A stretch of 40,691 bases of DNA from CAJKWP01 sp050943075 (lineage in GTDB: Bacteria > Bacillota > Clostridia > Christensenellales > UBA1242): NCBI GenBank assembly GCA_050943075.1, contig JBMNOM010000004.1:1-40691 (forward strand). The letters are read 5' to 3'. The notes beneath the pieces are model-generated. The model made no database searches. It saw only the letters and a program-made list of their open reading frames with translations, and was not told where the DNA came from. Positions 23,831 to 33,163 of this stretch are shown here, in pieces (within the stretch, counting starts at the first letter, position 1; the number at the start of each line of letters is the position of its first letter). The position numbers were made by a program, and so were the translations under genes.

Positions 23831-25780
23831 TTAAAAAATAATTTTTCCAAAAATTTCTGGGGCTGGAATTGTTTTAACCCCAAGTGCTTCTGCCTTTGTT
23901 TTTTTGCTGCCTGCTTCTTGCCCGTAAATTACCAAATCTGTGTTTTTTGACACACTGCTTGTGACAATTGCACCATATTTTTCTAAAAGCGCGGTTGCTT
24001 CATCTCTTGTTAATCCGTTAATTGAGCCAGTTAAAACAACAGTTTTGCCTGTTAATTCACTTTTTTCTTCTTTCACTTCTTCTTTAACAATTTCAACACC
24101 AGTGGAAACAAATTTTTCAAGCTGAACAAGGTTTTCTTCTGCTTTAAAAAACTCCACAACAGCGTTTGCTGTAATTTCTCCAATGTCTTTAATTTCAAGC
24201 AAATCTTCAATTGTTGCTTTTTTCAATTCCTCAATGTTTTTAAATTGTTTTGCCAAATCTTTTGCTGTTTTTGTGCCAACATTCAAAATGCCAAGCGCGT
24301 AAATAAAATTGTTAAACTTCACTTTTTTTGCTTTTTCAATGCTTTCAATGATGTTTTTTGCCTTTTTGTCTTTAAAACCTTTCAATTTAAGCAAATCGTC
24401 TTGTTTTAAATTAAACAACTCACTTGGTTCTTTAAGGGCAAAATTTTCATAAAAACTTGCAAGTGTTTGCCTTGACAACCCTTCAATATTCATGGCTTCT
24501 TTGGAGCAAAAATGAGCAAGTCTTTCAACAATTTGTTCAGAACATCCTGTTTTGTTTTCGCAATATAAATTCATATTTTTATACACCAATTCACTATTGC
24601 AACATGGGCAATTTGTTGGCGGAACAATTTGTTTTGCACCTGGCAAACTTTCTGCAAGTGACAAAATTTCTGGAATAACTTCATTGCTGCGTCTAATGAA
24701 AATTCTCGAGCCAATTTCAAGTTTTTTCTTTGCAATGTCCTCAATGTTGTTAAGTGTTGCTCTTTGCACAACTGCCCCAGCAAGTTCAACAGGTTCCACA
24801 ATTCCAATTGGTGTAATTTTCCCTGTTCTGCCCACTTGCCACACAACATCTTTCAAAATTGTTGAAATTTCCATGGCTTCAAACTTATATGCAAGCGCCC
24901 ATTTTGGAAACTTGGTTGTAAAGCCAAAGGCCTCGCGCATTTTAATTGAGTTGATGTTTATAACAACTCCGTCAATTAAAAAATTGATTTTACTTTTTTG
25001 CTCGTCCACTTCATCAACAATTTTTTCAAGTTCGTTGTAAGATGATGCCACTTTAAAATATGGGCTTGTGTAAAACTTATTGTCTTTCAAAAATGCTTGC
25101 ATGTCTTCTTGAGTGGAAATAAGTTTTTGGTCATCTATGAAATTAACATTGTAAAACACAACATCAAGTTTTCTTTGCTTTGTGATTTTTGGGTCCAAAT
25201 TCCTAATGCCACCACTTGCTGCGTTGCGTGCATTTTTAAGTTTTTCTTTTGCAGTTTTGTTATATTCTTTTAAGTTTGATAAGGTGACAATACCTTCGCC
25301 TTGCACAATTAAATGCCCTTTGTAAGGAATTTCAAGTGGAACAGAGGCAATTGTTTTAACTTGCTGTGTCACATTTTCCCCAACAGTGCCATTTCCTCTT
25401 GTGCCTGCTTTAACAAATGTGCCATTGTTGTATTCACAAACAATTGTAAGCCCATCAAATTTATATGTTGCTGTGAAAGTGGCGTCTGGAAAAACTTTTT
25501 TCTTTTCACTCATCCATTTTTCCATTTCTGCTTTGCTTTGAGCTTTGTCAAGGCTGTAAAGTTTGTTTTTATGTGGATATTTTTCAAATTTACTTAAAAT
25601 TTCTCCACCAACACGCAAAGTTGGGGAAGATGGCAAAACAACACCCGTTTGCTCTTCAAGTGCAACAAGTTCGTCATATAGTTTGTCATATTCCTTGTCT
25701 GAGACAATTGGGTTGTCAAGCACATAGTAATAATAAGCATACAAATTAAGTTGTTTAACAAGTTCTTCCATTCTATCCAT
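23831..25780 (-). CDS. ligA: NAD-dependent DNA ligase LigA
   Basis: LigA seals nicks in replication and repair using NAD+. The 649-residue protein has the Ia domain (LNLYAYYYYVLDNPIVSDKEYD), the adenylation site Lys in TYKFDGL, the TRGNGTVGENVT segment, the OB domain, a four-Cys zinc finger (CPCCNSEL to CENKTGC), tandem HhH motifs and a C-terminal BRCT domain (LTGKTVVLTGSINGLTRDEA). The ATG follows AGGAG. It lies 24 bases after pcrA, a common Firmicute pairing. Confidence 0.98.
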   Translation of the reverse strand: MDRMEELVKQLNLYAYYYYVLDNPIVSDKEYDKLYDELVALEEQTGVVLPSSPTLRVGGEILSKFEKYPHKNKLYSLDKAQSKAEMEKWMSEKKKVFPDATFTATYKFDGLTIVCEYNNGTFVKAGTRGNGTVGENVTQQVKTIASVPLEIPYKGHLIVQGEGIVTLSNLKEYNKTAKEKLKNARNAASGGIRNLDPKITKQRKLDVVFYNVNFIDDQKLISTQEDMQAFLKDNKFYTSPYFKVASSYNELEKIVDEVDEQKSKINFLIDGVVININSIKMREAFGFTTKFPKWALAYKFEAMEISTILKDVVWQVGRTGKITPIGIVEPVELAGAVVQRATLNNIEDIAKKKLEIGSRIFIRRSNEVIPEILSLAESLPGAKQIVPPTNCPCCNSELVYKNMNLYCENKTGCSEQIVERLAHFCSKEAMNIEGLSRQTLASFYENFALKEPSELFNLKQDDLLKLKGFKDKKAKNIIESIEKAKKVKFNNFIYALGILNVGTKTAKDLAKQFKNIEELKKATIEDLLEIKDIGEITANAVVEFFKAEENLVQLEKFVSTGVEIVKEEVKEEKSELTGKTVVLTGSINGLTRDEATALLEKYGAIVTSSVSKNTDLVIYGQEAGSKKTKAEALGVKTIPAPEIFGKIIF

Positions 25781-25804
25781 AAAAATGCTCCTAAACTTTA
25801 TTTA

Positions 25805-28024
25805 TTATTCCAAAATTTCAAGTGGTGCAAGCGATAATATCAAGGTTTTTAAGCCAAAAGTGTCAAATTTAATGTCGGCATCCCCGCCAGAAATTACAAC
25901 AATTTGCCCTCTTCCAAAGCGTTTATGTTCCACAATTTGCCCAACTTTATAAATTCCAGTGTCTTTTTGCGCAACTTCTGCTTTTTGAGGGGCAAACACA
26001 TTGTTTTTAAAATTATTCAAACTGCTTGAACCCTTATCAGCATAAAAATTGCCTTTTGGTGCGTCATCATCATAATATAGGCTTGATTTAAAGCCAAAAT
26101 CTTTAACTGGTGAAGCAAGTTTTTGTGAAAAACCAAGTTCTTCAATAAACCTGCTTTGAATTGAATAATCGCGTTTTCCAAAGCGGAATCTTGAAGTTGT
26201 GCTTGTTAAATAAAGCCTTTCTTCCGCCCTTGTTAATGCAACATACATAAGACGCCTTTCTTCTTCCATATCACTTGGTGAATTAAATGCCCTTGAAATT
26301 GGAAAAAGCCCTTCTTCCACGCCAACAATGAACACTGTTTTAAATTCAAGCCCTTTAACTGCGTGAATTGTGGCAATTGTCACCATATTTGACAAATCCA
26401 TGTCATCAATGTCGCTCATAAGTGTCACGCTTTCCAAATATTCAAGCAAGGTTGCACCCTTGTTTTTTTCTGCAAATTCGTCAATGTTTGAAAGAATCGT
26501 TTCAATGTTCATCACTTTATAAAGTTCTTCGTCAATTGCTGTGTTATACATGCTTTTAAGTTCAAATTGATTAACAACAGCACGCGCAAACTCGCCCAAA
26601 GACAAACTTTCACGCTGACTTTGTAAGGAATTATAAACATCAATAAAACTAATAAATTTGGCTTTTGTCGAGGCTGGAAAATCGTAATTATCAAGCTGGG
26701 AAATTGTTTCAATTAAAGGTTTTCTAATTGCTGTGCTTAACTCTTTAAGTTTGCTAATTGCTCCATCACCAATTCCGCGTTTTGGTGTGTTTATCACACG
26801 CAAAAATGCAACCTCATCTTGCGGGTTGTCAAAAAGTTTTAAATAAGACAAAACAATTTTAATTTCTGCTCTTTCAAAAAACTTAAATCCACCAAAAATT
26901 CTGTATGGAATGTTGTATGAAAGAAGTGTTTGTTCAAACGCAAGTGAAAGCGAGTTCACGCGCATTAAAATTGCAAAATCGCTGTATTTATAGCCTTTTT
27001 CTTTAACCAAAAATGACAACTTGCTTGCAACAAAATTGGCTTCTTCTTGTTCGTCATAAGCCTTGTAATATTCTGGCTCGCTTCCGCCATCCTTAACAGC
27101 CACCAAGGTTTTGTCAATTCTAAAAGCATTGTTTGCAATAAGCTGGTTTGCTTTTGCCAAAATGTTTGGGGTTGAGCGGTAGTTTGTTTCAAGTTTATAA
27201 ACTTTTGCGTCAAATTCTTTCACAAAACTTGAAATGTTTTTATAACTTGCCCCGCGCCAAGTGTAAATGCATTGGTCTTCATCGCCCACAACAAAAACAT
27301 TTTTGTGCACGCAAGAAAGCATTTTAACAATTTCATATTGAATTAAGTTTGTGTCTTGAAACTCGTCCACCAAAACATATTCAAACCTGTTTGCATAGTA
27401 AGACAAAACTTCTTTGTTTGTTTTGAAAAGTTCCACAGTTTTGGTTAAAAGGTCGTCAAAATCAAGCGCGTTTGCATTTTTTAAGCGTCTTTGATATTCT
27501 TCAAAAACAGAAATAATCACGTCAATGTCATTAACGTGTTGAAAATTTAAAGCATATTCACTTATGCTCATATTGTTGTTTTTGCAGTTTGAAATGTGAA
27601 AAGAACAAGTTTTTTTCATGTCTTTGTCTTTGCCCAAATTTTTTTCTTCAATAATTTGGGTTAAAAGCTTGTCCGAGTCACTATCTGTATAAATGGAAAA
27701 ATTGCTTGTATAACCAAGCAAATTTATGTGTTTTCTTAAAATTTTTGCACACATGGAATGAAAGGTGGAAATCCAAGGGGAAACTGGTGTTTCAATCATG
27801 CCCATTGTTCTTTCCGCCATTTCTGTTGCGGCTTTGTTTGTGAATGTTATGGCCAAAATGTTGTAAGGATTAATTTGCTTTTCTTTAATTAAATAAGCAA
27901 TTCTGTGTGTTAAAAGCCTTGTTTTGCCACTGCCTGCACCTGCAGTCACTAAAACCGCACCTTCTGTGTGATAAAGTGCTTCAAGTTGCTGAGAATTAAG
28001 TGAAAATAAGTCGTAGTTTTGCAT
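25805..28024 (-). CDS. pcrA: ATP-dependent DNA helicase PcrA/UvrD
   Basis: A superfamily 1 3'-5' helicase for repair and rolling-circle replication. The 739-residue protein carries Walker A (TAGAGSGKTRLLTHR), motif Ia (ITFTNKAATEM), Walker B (LVDEFQDTNLIQY), motif III (VGDEDQCIYTWRGA), motif IV (LETNYRSTPNIL), motif V (TIHAVKGLEFKTVFIVG) and motif VI (MYVALTRAEERLYL). A C-terminal Tudor-like segment (VGQIVEHKRFGRGQIV) matches PcrA. There is no Shine-Dalgarno. A TATACT box ends six bases before the ATG, so a leaderless start is possible. Confidence 0.97.
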   Translation of the reverse strand: MQNYDLFSLNSQQLEALYHTEGAVLVTAGAGSGKTRLLTHRIAYLIKEKQINPYNILAITFTNKAATEMAERTMGMIETPVSPWISTFHSMCAKILRKHINLLGYTSNFSIYTDSDSDKLLTQIIEEKNLGKDKDMKKTCSFHISNCKNNNMSISEYALNFQHVNDIDVIISVFEEYQRRLKNANALDFDDLLTKTVELFKTNKEVLSYYANRFEYVLVDEFQDTNLIQYEIVKMLSCVHKNVFVVGDEDQCIYTWRGASYKNISSFVKEFDAKVYKLETNYRSTPNILAKANQLIANNAFRIDKTLVAVKDGGSEPEYYKAYDEQEEANFVASKLSFLVKEKGYKYSDFAILMRVNSLSLAFEQTLLSYNIPYRIFGGFKFFERAEIKIVLSYLKLFDNPQDEVAFLRVINTPKRGIGDGAISKLKELSTAIRKPLIETISQLDNYDFPASTKAKFISFIDVYNSLQSQRESLSLGEFARAVVNQFELKSMYNTAIDEELYKVMNIETILSNIDEFAEKNKGATLLEYLESVTLMSDIDDMDLSNMVTIATIHAVKGLEFKTVFIVGVEEGLFPISRAFNSPSDMEEERRLMYVALTRAEERLYLTSTTSRFRFGKRDYSIQSRFIEELGFSQKLASPVKDFGFKSSLYYDDDAPKGNFYADKGSSSLNNFKNNVFAPQKAEVAQKDTGIYKVGQIVEHKRFGRGQIVVISGGDADIKFDTFGLKTLILSLAPLEILE

Positions 28025-28030
28025 GTTAAT

Positions 28031-28036
28031 AGTATA
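28031..28036 (-). promoter_or_regulatory. extended -10 element immediately before pcrA
   Basis: TGATATACT on the minus strand is an extended -10. Six bases (ATTAAC) separate the hexamer from the pcrA ATG, so transcription would start on the A of the start codon. No good -35 is present. Confidence 0.5.
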
Positions 28037-28065
28037 TCATATTTTCACTTATTTTTAAGCAATTT

Positions 28066-28413
28066 TTAAGCAAATAAATTAATGTTTTGGTTGTTTTCCT
28101 TGCTACATCTTTCTTTAAGCAATTTATATTTTTCAAGTGTTTCAAAAAAATAAAGTTCTTTTTTTGTGTCGCAAAGTTTGTTGTAAACTTTTTTGTCAAT
28201 CATACACCCAATTGGGTTATGTATGCAATCCGAATTAATTATGTCTTTAAACTTATTATAAAATTGCTCCATTTCAGCTTCTTTGCAAATAATTTTAATT
28301 GAAGAATCTCCTCCTTTAATTAATTTTAACTTTGTGTTTTTTGTCTTTGGCTGTTCTTTGTATCCTTTCAATCTGTTCTTTGCTTGCATTGCAAGTGTCT
28401 TTAAGTCTCTCAT
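28066..28413 (-). CDS. small protein of unknown function upstream of pcrA
   Basis: I do not recognise this 115-residue protein. It is rich in Lys and soluble by composition, with no membrane segment. It begins MRDLKTLAMQAKNRLKGY and contains three Cys residues in its middle part and one near the C-terminus. A good promoter lies upstream and a GGGAGG Shine-Dalgarno is present but 14 bases from the ATG, an unusually long gap. It ends 41 bases before pcrA on the same strand. Codon use is like its neighbours. It looks expressed, but no function can be given. Confidence 0.65.
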   Translation of the reverse strand: MRDLKTLAMQAKNRLKGYKEQPKTKNTKLKLIKGGDSSIKIICKEAEMEQFYNKFKDIINSDCIHNPIGCMIDKKVYNKLCDTKKELYFFETLEKYKLLKERCSKENNQNINLFA

Positions 28414-28445
28414 TAAATTTTCTTTTTCCTCCCGTTTATATTTTG

Positions 28446-28473
28446 ATTATAAGAATTTTTTTGAAACTGTGAA
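28446..28473 (-). promoter_or_regulatory. sigma-A promoter of the small unknown gene
   Basis: TTCACA (28468-28473), a 16-base spacer and TATAAT (28446-28451) on the minus strand, 32 bases before the ATG of the 115-residue protein. Confidence 0.7.
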
Positions 28474-28480
28474 GAATAAA

Positions 28481-28504
28481 AAAAAGAGTAATTAAACTCT
28501 TTTT
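28481..28504 (-). terminator. Rho-independent terminator downstream of rarA
   Basis: AAAAAGAGT pairs with ACTCTTTTT around a six-base loop. On the minus strand it is followed by a T-run and lies about 170 bases after the rarA stop. The intervening 28505-28670 contains no gene. A TGTCGAA word (28524-28530) there matches the Spo0A-box consensus but is expected by chance in a window this size. Confidence 0.75.
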
Positions 28505-28670
28505 GTCATTTGAAATTTCATTTTGTCGAATGCAGAAACTTAACTGATTTTTTGTGAATTTTACCCACCTTTTCAGTATATATTTTATGCCATTAGGGAA
28601 ATTTATAAAAAATTATAAAAACTTATAAAAACGCTTAAATAACTGCAATTTAAACTTAAAAAATTAAAAA

Positions 28671-29915
28671 TTAGAAAACTTTTTTGCGTTTTAAATTCCT
28701 TTCTTTTCCATTGCCACTTGGGGTGTAATAAACTTTGTCTTTAAACTCGTTTGGCATATATTGTTGTTTAACATATCCACCAAAATCGTGTGGGTATTTA
28801 TATTTTGCTTTGCCTTCTTGTGGGCGGTTTTTCAAATGTGACAAAATGTCACTTTCAACAGCTTTCACGGCGTCTTCCCTTGCCATACCCATTGCTATTA
28901 TAACAGAATTTGATTTTTCCGCTTCACAAGCGTAAATAATTGCATGTGAAAGTGGAATTAACCCTTCTGGCACCCCCATTTTTTCAAGTGCGTAATGCGC
29001 GGAAGTTGCAAGCAAAAGTGCGTTGGAATCTGCCATGCCAATATCTTCACTTGCGTGCACCATTAACCTTCTTGAAATGATTAATGGATCCACGCCAGAC
29101 TCAATCATCTTATGGCAATAATAAAGTGCGGCTTCAGTATCACTTCCCCTAATACTTTTGCAAAAAGCACTTAAATAGTCATAAAAAAGTGTGTCATCAA
29201 AACTAAGTGCGCGTTTTTGAATTGAATTTTGTGCAACATCAAGGTCAATTACCACTTCCAAATTTTTGTTAAGTGGAGTTGTATTAACCGCAAGCTCAAG
29301 TGCGTTATATGCTGTTCTTAAATCACCACCACTCGCCCATGCCAAATGGTTAAGTGCTTCGTCTGTTGCTTTAACATTAACAATGCCAAAACCTTTTTCT
29401 TTGTCTTCTAGCGCTTTTTTTAAGCTGTTTACAATGTTTTCTTGTGTGATTGGCTTAAATTCAAAAATGCGGCAACGAGAAACAATTGCTCGTGTCATTG
29501 AAGTGTATGGGTTTTCTGTTGTTGAACCAATGAAAATAATTGAGCCATCTTCAATTGCTTCAAGCACAGAGTCACTTTGTGCTTTGTTCCAGCGATGACA
29601 TTCATCAAGCATTAAATATGTTTGCGTGCCAAACATTGCTTTTTCTTTGCGCGCTTGGGCAATAATTTCTTTTGCGTCAGCAACACCAGATGAAACCGCG
29701 TTAAGTTTGCGCATTTCGCCTTTAAGTGTTTTTGCAATAATGTTTGCAAGTGTTGTTTTACCTGTTCCCGGTGGGCCATAAAAAATCATGCTTGAAACAG
29801 CACCAAACTTAATTGCTCTGGTAAGCAATTTTCCTTCTCCAATCAAATGTTCTTGCCCAACAAAATCTTCAAGTGTTTCTGGGCGCATGCGTTCCGCTAG
29901 TGGCACATTAGTCAT
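28671..29915 (-). CDS. rarA: replication-associated recombination AAA+ ATPase RarA/MgsA
   Basis: RarA is an AAA+ protein related to clamp loaders that acts at stalled replication forks. Motifs are the N-terminal PLAERMRPETLEDFVGQEHL, Walker A (YGPPGTGKTTLANI), Walker B (MLDECHRWNKAQSD, His in place of the usual second acidic context), the sensor IGSTTENP and the C-terminal DPLIISRRLMVHASEDIGMA block. The start is the ATG at 29913-29915 (414 residues) after AGGAG. A longer frame would run through the promoter region, where a TATAAT lies at 29932-29937. Confidence 0.95.
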   Translation of the reverse strand: MTNVPLAERMRPETLEDFVGQEHLIGEGKLLTRAIKFGAVSSMIFYGPPGTGKTTLANIIAKTLKGEMRKLNAVSSGVADAKEIIAQARKEKAMFGTQTYLMLDECHRWNKAQSDSVLEAIEDGSIIFIGSTTENPYTSMTRAIVSRCRIFEFKPITQENIVNSLKKALEDKEKGFGIVNVKATDEALNHLAWASGGDLRTAYNALELAVNTTPLNKNLEVVIDLDVAQNSIQKRALSFDDTLFYDYLSAFCKSIRGSDTEAALYYCHKMIESGVDPLIISRRLMVHASEDIGMADSNALLLATSAHYALEKMGVPEGLIPLSHAIIYACEAEKSNSVIIAMGMAREDAVKAVESDILSHLKNRPQEGKAKYKYPHDFGGYVKQQYMPNEFKDKVYYTPSGNGKERNLKRKKVF

Positions 29916-29986
29916 AAAAACTCCTGTTTTTATTATACAACTTTTTGCCACAAAAACATAGTGATTTTTGCCCTAGAGCGCAAATT

Positions 29987-31450
29987 TTAACACTCGATTG
30001 CAATTGGAGAATTGCCTTGTGACAACAATGAAAAAGGAATTTCCAAATTGTTGTAATATTTCACTCCGCCAAGCACAATGCAAGGAATTTGGTTATTGTT
30101 TTGTTTAACATTAATCAAATTGTAAACGCCATTAAAAAAAAGTTTGAAACTGAAATTGCCTTTAATGAAATATGGGTTAATTATAAACGAGTTTTCTTTT
30201 TTCTCCACCAGTCCATCTCTCACACTTAAATAAAAACAAAATTCATTAATTTTGCCGCTTTCAAAATCTGTTTTCAAACTAACAAAATCTTTTTTTAAAA
30301 TTTGCATTGTGTTTTGCGAAAAACTTAAAAGTTCCAAAATGCCTTTAAGTTTAATGTCTTTGTTAAAAAAATTGTTAAAATTTTCATCTTTTGTGAAAAG
30401 ATTAATGTTAAAATTATTTGCAATTAGTTTTGCAGAAATGTTTTCAAGGTTTTCAAGTGTTAACATTTTAAGCGGAAAAATGTTTTTTGAAAGCATAAAA
30501 ACAAAGGCCTTTTCTTCCAAAGGCAAAAACTTTTCATCATACACCAAATTAACACATGGCAAATTGCTGTTTTTTAACTGCAAAGCACTTGAAAACAAAA
30601 CTTTTTTTGGAGAAGAAGAAAAGTTTAAAAACTGCACATCACCCGCGTTTAATGGCAAAATTTTAACAAAATTTTTATTTTGCACAAACGTGAAATAATT
30701 AAGTTTGTTAAGCGCTAAATCATAAAATATATCAAAATTTAGTTCTTTGCTTACTTGCGTTTTGTTTTGCACTTGCATAACGCAAACATTTTCCCCAGTG
30801 AAGAAAAATTTTGCCTTAATTTTAAAGTTTTTGTTTTCGTAAACTTGGTTTAAACAGCCATTTTGATAAAAGTGTGAAAGCACAAATTTTTGCCTAAAAT
30901 CAATCAAATTTGCGCTGTAATAAAGCGTTATGTTTTTTGGCACGTCAAAATTGATGTTTGCCTTTTTGATTGCGGAAAAAAGTTCATCATTTTTTTGTTT
31001 GATAAACTTAATGTTTTTAAAACTTGAAAAAAATTCTTTTTGTTGTTTATAAAACACCACAAGGCAAACATCTTCAAGCGCAGCACACAAATCGTAAAGT
31101 TTAAGTGTTTCAAAGTCTGGCAAAGTTAAACATGAAAAAATTGGCAAAGTTAATTTGTTTTTTTTCAAAATTTCAAAATCATCTTTGGTTAAAGTTTGGC
31201 TTGGAGTGTTAAGCCTAATTTTTTTTAAAATTTCATCTGTTTTAAGTGCTGTTTTAATGCCAAATTCACGCAAGAAAAATTTGCTTTCTGGGCAATGAAA
31301 GGAAAAAAGTTTGTAATAAAAAAACTTTTTTTCTACAAAGCGCGCAAAAGTGATTTTATTATTAAATTTTTTCTTAACCCTACCTTTTGGCTTTAAGGAA
31401 AAAACATAAATAAACCCTGTTAGTAAAATAAACAACAAAATAAAAATCAT
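29987..31450 (-). CDS. membrane-anchored protein of unknown function
   Basis: I do not recognise this 487-residue protein. An N-terminal hydrophobic segment (residues 1-18, then a basic KPKGRVKKK) predicts a signal anchor. Very Phe/Asn/Lys-rich, apparently beta-rich sequence follows. The middle (about 205-330) has alternating strands, including CVMQVQNKTQVSKELNFDIFYDLAL, vaguely like the beta-sandwich domains of large carbohydrate-active enzymes, but no catalytic motif is visible. It follows the Mur ligase-like gene by about 70 bases on the same strand, so a cell-envelope role is plausible but unproven. The Shine-Dalgarno is weak (AGGAA, 12 bases away). Confidence 0.65.
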   Translation of the reverse strand: MIFILLFILLTGFIYVFSLKPKGRVKKKFNNKITFARFVEKKFFYYKLFSFHCPESKFFLREFGIKTALKTDEILKKIRLNTPSQTLTKDDFEILKKNKLTLPIFSCLTLPDFETLKLYDLCAALEDVCLVVFYKQQKEFFSSFKNIKFIKQKNDELFSAIKKANINFDVPKNITLYYSANLIDFRQKFVLSHFYQNGCLNQVYENKNFKIKAKFFFTGENVCVMQVQNKTQVSKELNFDIFYDLALNKLNYFTFVQNKNFVKILPLNAGDVQFLNFSSSPKKVLFSSALQLKNSNLPCVNLVYDEKFLPLEEKAFVFMLSKNIFPLKMLTLENLENISAKLIANNFNINLFTKDENFNNFFNKDIKLKGILELLSFSQNTMQILKKDFVSLKTDFESGKINEFCFYLSVRDGLVEKKENSFIINPYFIKGNFSFKLFFNGVYNLINVKQNNNQIPCIVLGGVKYYNNLEIPFSLLSQGNSPIAIEC

Positions 31451-31519
31451 GATTAAAATTGTTTCCTAAAAAAACTAATTTAATCATGACTTTAATTGTT
31501 AAATTTAATTAATTGCTGT

Positions 31520-33163
31520 TTAATATGCAAACAAATCTGGCAAGTCGTTTTCAAAAAGTACAACTGCTTTGTCAAGTTCAAGTGCTTTCAATTTCTCGTT
31601 TGCTTGGGCCAAATTTTCACAATACAAAATGTTTTCTTCCTTCATTCCATTTTCAAGCATTCCATTTTGAAGAGCGGCTTTATTAATCTCATTAACCACA
31701 ATTGCCCAGTCGCACACTTTTGCAATTTCTTTTCCAAAATTAAAGTTTGCGTCTGTTTCAAGTTTGCCCATTTCAACAATGCCAGGTGTGATTATCACTT
31801 TTTTAAAGTCCTTAAAAAGACCAAGCACTTCAAGTGAGGCTTTTGCACCTTCCACACTTGCGTTAAAACTGTCGTCAATCACAATTAATTCTGGCGATGA
31901 TGCCACAATTTCAAGCCTGTGTTTTGGCGCTTCGAGTTCACTGATTGCGGCCTTTATATCTTTAACACTAACGCCTAAGTTAAAACTAAGCAAAGCGCAC
32001 ATTGCAATGTTTTGGCAAACGTGCTTGCCCAAAAGTTTGGTTTGGCAATTAATTTTTTTATCGCCCAAAACAAGTGTGAATATTGTGCCATTTTCATCGC
32101 AAACAACATTTTCACAATATGCATCTCCGCTTTTGTTTTCACTGCCAAATGAAAGCAATCTGTTTGGATTATCTTCTTTATTAAACATTTCCAAACATTT
32201 TGCGCTGTCACCATTAAAAATCATAAAACCATTTTTAATGTAATCTGCAAGTTCAAACTTGGTTTTTGCAATGTTTTCTTGTGTTTTAAATGTTTCCAAA
32301 TGTTGCGTGCCAATGCTTGTTAAAATGCCATGATGTGGCTTGATAAACTGGCAAAGCTCTTTAATTTCGCCCACTTTTTTTGCGCCTAATTCTGCAATAA
32401 AAACTTCATAGCTTGGGTTTAATTGTTGCAAAATCACTCTTGTTAATCCAAGTGGTGTGTTGTAGGAGTGTGGCGAAGAAAGTGTTTTATATTTTTTTGA
32501 AAGCATTTTTTCCAAAATGAATTTGTTGCTTGTTTTTGCAAACGAGCCTGTTATGCCAATTTTTAATAAGTGTGGCATTTTTTTAAGTTTTCTTTTTGCT
32601 TTAAAAACATAAACTGCGTTAATTAAAAGTTCGAGTGGTAAAATTAAGTAAAACCCAAACATAACCACAAATGGCACAAGTATTGGCGTGAGTGTTATAA
32701 TGCCAAAGCGCAAAAGCAAAAGAAATTCAGTTGACAAGGCAATTAAAATGAAAGTTAAGCCAGAATAAATTAAGAAAAGCAAGCCAAAAAGCCTTCCAAT
32801 GCGTTTTGTTTTAACAAGCGGCACTTTGTTTGGCTCTTTAACCAAATTGATGATGAACACTGCTGCAAAGTAAAAGTAAAACACAAGGCCAATGTAGGAA
32901 AACAATGTTTCTTTGTGATAAACATCAAGCAAAGTGTTTGTGACAAGCGCACAAAAACCAGAAAGCAGTGCAAGTGTGAAAAGGCGTGAAAGATATTTAT
33001 ATCGCGTGCCTCTAAGCCAAGTGATATATCCTTTCATTTTATAGCCCGCTTGTTGCAACACTTGCAAGAACTTGGTTGACAAAAACGCAAGCAGTGCCCC
33101 ATTTAAAACAGAAAGAAAAATTGCTATGTATAAATGCATATGATTAGTTTGAAAAAATTCCAT
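31520..33163 (-). CDS. membrane-fused MurF-like Mur ligase
   Basis: The first roughly 215 residues contain about five hydrophobic membrane segments. The rest is a Mur ligase of the MurF type, which in its standard form adds D-Ala-D-Ala to UDP-MurNAc-tripeptide. Visible are the ATP loop GITGSFAKTS (usual GxxGKT, so Ala replaces the second Gly), PHSYNTPLGLTRVIL, AELGAKKVGEI, HHGILTSIGTQHLETF, the APKHRLEI motif and VIDDSFNAS. Membrane-fused MurF-like proteins are known in clostridia. The substrate is uncertain. The start is the ATG at 33161-33163, six bases after GGAG. It overlaps the hydrolase gene by 20 bases. Confidence 0.85.
   Translation of the reverse strand: MEFFQTNHMHLYIAIFLSVLNGALLAFLSTKFLQVLQQAGYKMKGYITWLRGTRYKYLSRLFTLALLSGFCALVTNTLLDVYHKETLFSYIGLVFYFYFAAVFIINLVKEPNKVPLVKTKRIGRLFGLLFLIYSGLTFILIALSTEFLLLLRFGIITLTPILVPFVVMFGFYLILPLELLINAVYVFKAKRKLKKMPHLLKIGITGSFAKTSNKFILEKMLSKKYKTLSSPHSYNTPLGLTRVILQQLNPSYEVFIAELGAKKVGEIKELCQFIKPHHGILTSIGTQHLETFKTQENIAKTKFELADYIKNGFMIFNGDSAKCLEMFNKEDNPNRLLSFGSENKSGDAYCENVVCDENGTIFTLVLGDKKINCQTKLLGKHVCQNIAMCALLSFNLGVSVKDIKAAISELEAPKHRLEIVASSPELIVIDDSFNASVEGAKASLEVLGLFKDFKKVIITPGIVEMGKLETDANFNFGKEIAKVCDWAIVVNEINKAALQNGMLENGMKEENILYCENLAQANEKLKALELDKAVVLFENDLPDLFAY

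Noticed and set aside
28524..28530. TGTCGAA, a match to the Spo0A-box core, between rarA and the small unknown gene
   Set aside because: A seven-base word is expected a few times by chance in 40 kb on two strands, and it lies about 50 bases upstream of the nearest promoter with no second box. Not called as a regulatory site.
31451..31490. Imperfect GATTAAA/TTTAATC inverted repeat before the 487-residue protein gene as a terminator for the Mur ligase operon
   Set aside because: The stem has mismatches and a large loop and lacks a clean T-run, so the evidence is too weak to call.
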